From positions 7,501 through 71,500 of the forward strand of contig NZ_VJYZ01000013.1 in the NCBI RefSeq assembly GCF_007018965.1: DNA of 64,000 nt, in the 5' to 3' direction. The stretch's first letter is position 1. Each line of letters begins with the position of its first letter. A model generated the notes under the pieces. It did no database searches, was not told where the DNA came from, and worked only from the letters and a program-made list of their open reading frames with translations. Source of the stretch: Paracoccus marinus (lineage in GTDB: Bacteria; Pseudomonadota; Alphaproteobacteria; Rhodobacterales; Rhodobacteraceae). Made by a program: the position numbers and the translations under genes. Positions 61,792 to 64,000 of this stretch are shown in pieces.

Positions 61792-61817
61792 GGGGCGTGC
61801 CTGGCAAGGCGCGCCCA
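61792..61817 (+). terminator. Hairpin after the purine permease gene
   Basis: GGGCGTGCCT-GGCA-AGGCGCGCCC is a 10-bp stem with one G-T pair, 19 bases past the stop and without a clear T run. It may be a weak terminator. Confidence 0.45.
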
Positions 61818-61894
61818 TGACCCTGGTGAACTTTTTCCCTCGGCGGGCGTAGTGTCCGGCGCCGGTGCCCTTCGTCCGGCGCGGCCGAGGATCG

Positions 61895-62809
61895 ATGACC
61901 CAACCCCCACGCTACGACCGGGCCGAGATGGACCGGCAGTACAATGCCCGCGAGACCGTCGCGGACTACGAAGCCGAGCTGGCGCGCTATCGCACCGAAA
62001 GCGACCGGGTGCGCGCCGACCTGGCCTGCCTGCCCGACATCGTCTATGACGAGGCAAGCGGCGAGCGGCTGGACTTCTATCCGGCGGACCCGGGCGCGCC
62101 GTTGTTCGTGTGGATCCACGGCGGCTACTGGCGGGCGCTGTCCAGGGGAGACAACGCGTTTGCGGTGCGGGGGCCGCACGGGCGCGGCTTTCACGTGGCG
62201 GTCATCGACTACACGCTGGTGCCCCGCGCGACGCTGGACGAGATCGTGCGGCAGGTGCGCGCGGCGGTGGCGTTCCTCGCCCTTCGCCGCGACCGCTTCG
62301 GGATCGGGCCGCAGCCCTTCGCCGTCGGCGGGTCGTCGGCGGGCGGGCAGTTGGTGGGCATGCTGCTGGCGGACGGCTGGACGGGGGGCTTCGGCATCCC
62401 CGCCGACACGATCGGGGTCGGGCTGGCGCTGTCGGGGCTGCACGATCTTGAGCCGCTGCGGCACAGCTATGTCGACGACTTCATGCAGTTCGACGACGGG
62501 ATGGTCGCGCGCAACAGCCCGATCCGCCACCTGCCCACGGGCGGACCCGCGATCCTGCTGGCCGCCGCGGGCGGGGACGAGACCTTCGAGTTCAGGCGCC
62601 AGACCGCCGACTATGTGGCCGCCTGGACCGCCGCCGGCAACCGGGCCGATCCGCTCGACATGCCCGGTTACCACCATTTCGACATCGCGCTGAGCCTGAA
62701 CGATCCCGAAGGGACGCTGGCCCGCGCGCTCGACCGCGCGACGCGCGCCGTGACGGCGACGGCGGCGGCGGCGGCGGCGGCGCGCCAACAAGAAAAGGAC
62801 GCGAGATGA
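61895..62809 (+). CDS. Alpha/beta hydrolase (kynurenine-formamidase-like)
   Basis: A 304-residue esterase-type hydrolase. The oxyanion-hole HGG is in LFVWIHGGYWRALSRGDNAF; the nucleophile elbow is AVGGSSAGGQLVGM with Ser near residue 152; the catalytic His is likely in MPGYHHFDIAL near 266. The pattern resembles formamidase/carboxylesterase type-B relatives; the substrate is unknown. The start MTQPPRYDRAEMDR is typical of this group. The C-terminus is an Ala tract encoded by (GGC)7 at 62761-62781. The stop overlaps the CHAD gene (ATGA). Confidence 0.85.
   Translation: MTQPPRYDRAEMDRQYNARETVADYEAELARYRTESDRVRADLACLPDIVYDEASGERLDFYPADPGAPLFVWIHGGYWRALSRGDNAFAVRGPHGRGFHVAVIDYTLVPRATLDEIVRQVRAAVAFLALRRDRFGIGPQPFAVGGSSAGGQLVGMLLADGWTGGFGIPADTIGVGLALSGLHDLEPLRHSYVDDFMQFDDGMVARNSPIRHLPTGGPAILLAAAGGDETFEFRRQTADYVAAWTAAGNRADPLDMPGYHHFDIALSLNDPEGTLARALDRATRAVTATAAAAAAARQQEKDAR
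62761..62781 (+). repeat. (GGC)7 trinucleotide repeat near the hydrolase 3' end
   Basis: Seven perfect GGC units encode a run of alanines about 10 residues before the hydrolase stop. Such runs can expand or contract; the copy number would change only the poly-Ala length. Confidence 0.75.
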
Positions 62810-63852
62810 AGAAGTCAGACCGCAAGGACCGCAAGGCAGAACCCAGGGCAGCGGCCGGGGCCGCGACCGGGCGCGACGGCGGAAAGACCCGCAAGCGCCG
62901 CCGCGCGGCGGCCGAGACGGCGGGGCTGGAACCCGTGGTGGCCGGCGCGACGGCGGATCAGGCGTCCAAGCCCGCGCGATCCGTGCAGGCCGGCATGACC
63001 GGGGCCGAGGCGCTGGCGTCGTTCCTGCGCGCGGGTGCGGCCGAATACGACCGGCAGCGCGCGCTGGTTCTGGAAACCGCCGACCCCGAACCGACCCACA
63101 AGGCGCGGGTCGCGCTGCGGCGGATGCGCGCGATCCTGGGCGGGTTCGCCCCGATCCTGTCGCAGGACGGGCTGAAATCGCTGCAGCGCGACCTGCGGCA
63201 GGCGTTCCGCGCCTTTGGCCCGCTGCGCGACGCCGACGTTCGGGCCGAGGAGTTTGCGGACACGCCCGCCGCCGACGCCCACCGCGCGGCGGCCGCCGCG
63301 CTGCGCGACGAACTGCGCGCCCGGCTTTCTGACCCGGCGGCGCAGACCCTGACCGCGCAGTTGGACACGCGGCTTGCCGATCCCCGGTTCTGGCGCAAGG
63401 GCGGCGCGGGGCGGCGGCTGGGCGACGCGCCGGCGCAGGTCGCGGGGCAGCGCGCCATGCACGAGGCGTGGACCGCGATGCTCGCATTCGGCGACGACCT
63501 GTCGGCGCTGTCGATCGAGGACCGGCACGAGTTCCGCAAGGACGCCAAGTCGATGCGCTACCTGTCCGAGGCGTTCCGCCCGCTCTGGCCGGGCGACCCG
63601 GCCAAGGGGTTCCTGTCGCGCATGACCAAGCTGCAGGATGCGCTTGGCATCATGAACGACATTGCGGGTTTCCGCGCCCATGCCGAGGCGCAGGCGGGCG
63701 ACGACGCGGACGCCGAAACGACCGATGACGCCGCCCCGCATCTGCCCGACGATCTGGACGCGCGGGAATCGGCGGCGGCCAAGGCCGCGCAGAAGGGCTG
63801 GGACCGGTTGCGCGACAAGGGTCCGTGGTGGGCGGGTTCCGCGGCTGGCTGA
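62806..63852 (+). CDS. CHAD-domain protein with basic N-terminal tail
   Basis: A 348-residue protein. The first 60 residues are rich in Lys, Arg and Ala (KKSDRKDRKAEPRAAAG, KTRKRRRAAAETAG) and probably disordered. The CHAD domain follows, with EPTHKARVALRRMRAILGGF, LQRDLRQAFRAFGPLRDADV and RHEFRKDAKSMRYLSEAFRP. The conserved His/Arg/Lys surfaces bind inorganic polyphosphate. No CYTH domain is attached, unlike many relatives. The start overlaps the hydrolase stop (ATGA), and the basic tail may strengthen polyphosphate or nucleic-acid binding. Confidence 0.9.
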   Translation: MKKSDRKDRKAEPRAAAGAATGRDGGKTRKRRRAAAETAGLEPVVAGATADQASKPARSVQAGMTGAEALASFLRAGAAEYDRQRALVLETADPEPTHKARVALRRMRAILGGFAPILSQDGLKSLQRDLRQAFRAFGPLRDADVRAEEFADTPAADAHRAAAAALRDELRARLSDPAAQTLTAQLDTRLADPRFWRKGGAGRRLGDAPAQVAGQRAMHEAWTAMLAFGDDLSALSIEDRHEFRKDAKSMRYLSEAFRPLWPGDPAKGFLSRMTKLQDALGIMNDIAGFRAHAEAQAGDDADAETTDDAAPHLPDDLDARESAAAKAAQKGWDRLRDKGPWWAGSAAG

Positions 63853-63904
63853 GGGTTGCGGCGAAGGGTCCGTTCGCGTCGCGGCGCGAACGAACCCCCA
63901 CCCC

Positions 63905-64000
63905 TCAGGACCGGGCGGCGACCTGCGCGTCGGGCGGCGGCTCAGCCGGTTCGGCCACCTGCGCCACCGCGCGGTCGAGCGCGTCGATGGCGCGGACCAG
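63905..64000 (-). CDS. 3' end of a minus-strand gene (unidentified)
   Basis: The last 32 codons (including TGA) of a frame that enters from the right edge: LVRAIDALDRAVAQVAEPAE and then PPPDAQVAARS. The start lies outside. No family can be named. The Ala/Pro-rich tail and the open frame make a real coding end plausible, but a chance open frame in GC-rich DNA is possible. Confidence 0.4.
   Translation of the reverse strand: MVRAIDALDRAVAQVAEPAEPPPDAQVAARS

Overview
This 64 kb window is chromosomal DNA of very high GC content from an alphaproteobacterium, almost certainly a member of the Rhodobacteraceae (Rhodobacter/Paracoccus/Roseobacter group). The best evidence is the redox-control locus regB | senC-regA-hvrA, an arrangement typical of that family. 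A Rhodobacter-type porin, a zinc-free 41-residue RpmJ, CtrA-type TTAA-N7-TTAAC boxes and the general gene neighbourhoods agree. Genes are tightly packed, often with ATGA overlaps. I see no insertion sequence, prophage, integrase or CRISPR array, and no gene-free stretch longer than about 270 bases.

Layout. 1-2.1 kb: the start of msrP, then an FAD monooxygenase divergent from a TetR regulator, with two copies of a palindromic operator between them. 2.1-5.5 kb: clpB divergent from pyrF. 5.6-10.6 kb: a PAS-only sensor protein, the RegB kinase, and divergently senC, regA and hvrA. 10.6-14.0 kb: an HD phosphohydrolase, secB and fxsA facing a Tim44-like gene and an Smr-domain gene. 14-19.2 kb: a compact RTX-repeat protein, rpsO, a Pro/Ala-rich orphan, an NTF2-like protein and pnp. 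19.2-24.4 kb: a pyruvyl-transferase-like protein, a 1-Cys peroxiredoxin, an aldehyde dehydrogenase and an acyl-CoA ligase.

24.4-36.8 kb: a PAS hybrid kinase and a response regulator diverge from a nine-gene operon. That operon encodes a complete branched-chain-amino-acid-type (HAAT) ABC transporter. It begins with a long-chain acyl-CoA-ligase-type enzyme and ends with a PaaK-type CoA ligase, so it looks like an uptake-and-CoA-activation system for a carboxylic acid. Two small exported four-cysteine proteins that resemble each other are interleaved among the transporter genes. This is the best candidate for an undescribed system here.

36.8-51.2 kb: a mosaic peptidoglycan-binding-repeat protein, rpmJ, tRNA-Val(GAC), an N-formylglutamate-amidohydrolase-like protein, YggS, a porin, a DUF3576-type lipoprotein, and the run leuS-lptE-holA-flavoprotein-MFS, followed by an ornithine-cyclodeaminase-family enzyme and a glycosyltransferase. 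51.3-61.8 kb: a purine-degradation cluster (xdhABC, guanine deaminase, a small unknown protein, ureidoglycine aminohydrolase, a PuuE-UraD fusion and a purine permease). It carries guanine/xanthine to urate and OHCU to allantoate and beyond, but no urate oxidase or HIU hydrolase lies in the window. 61.8-64 kb: an alpha/beta hydrolase overlapping a CHAD-domain protein, then the tail of a further minus-strand gene.

All calls come from reading protein motifs, start sites and DNA signals by eye. No database search was run.
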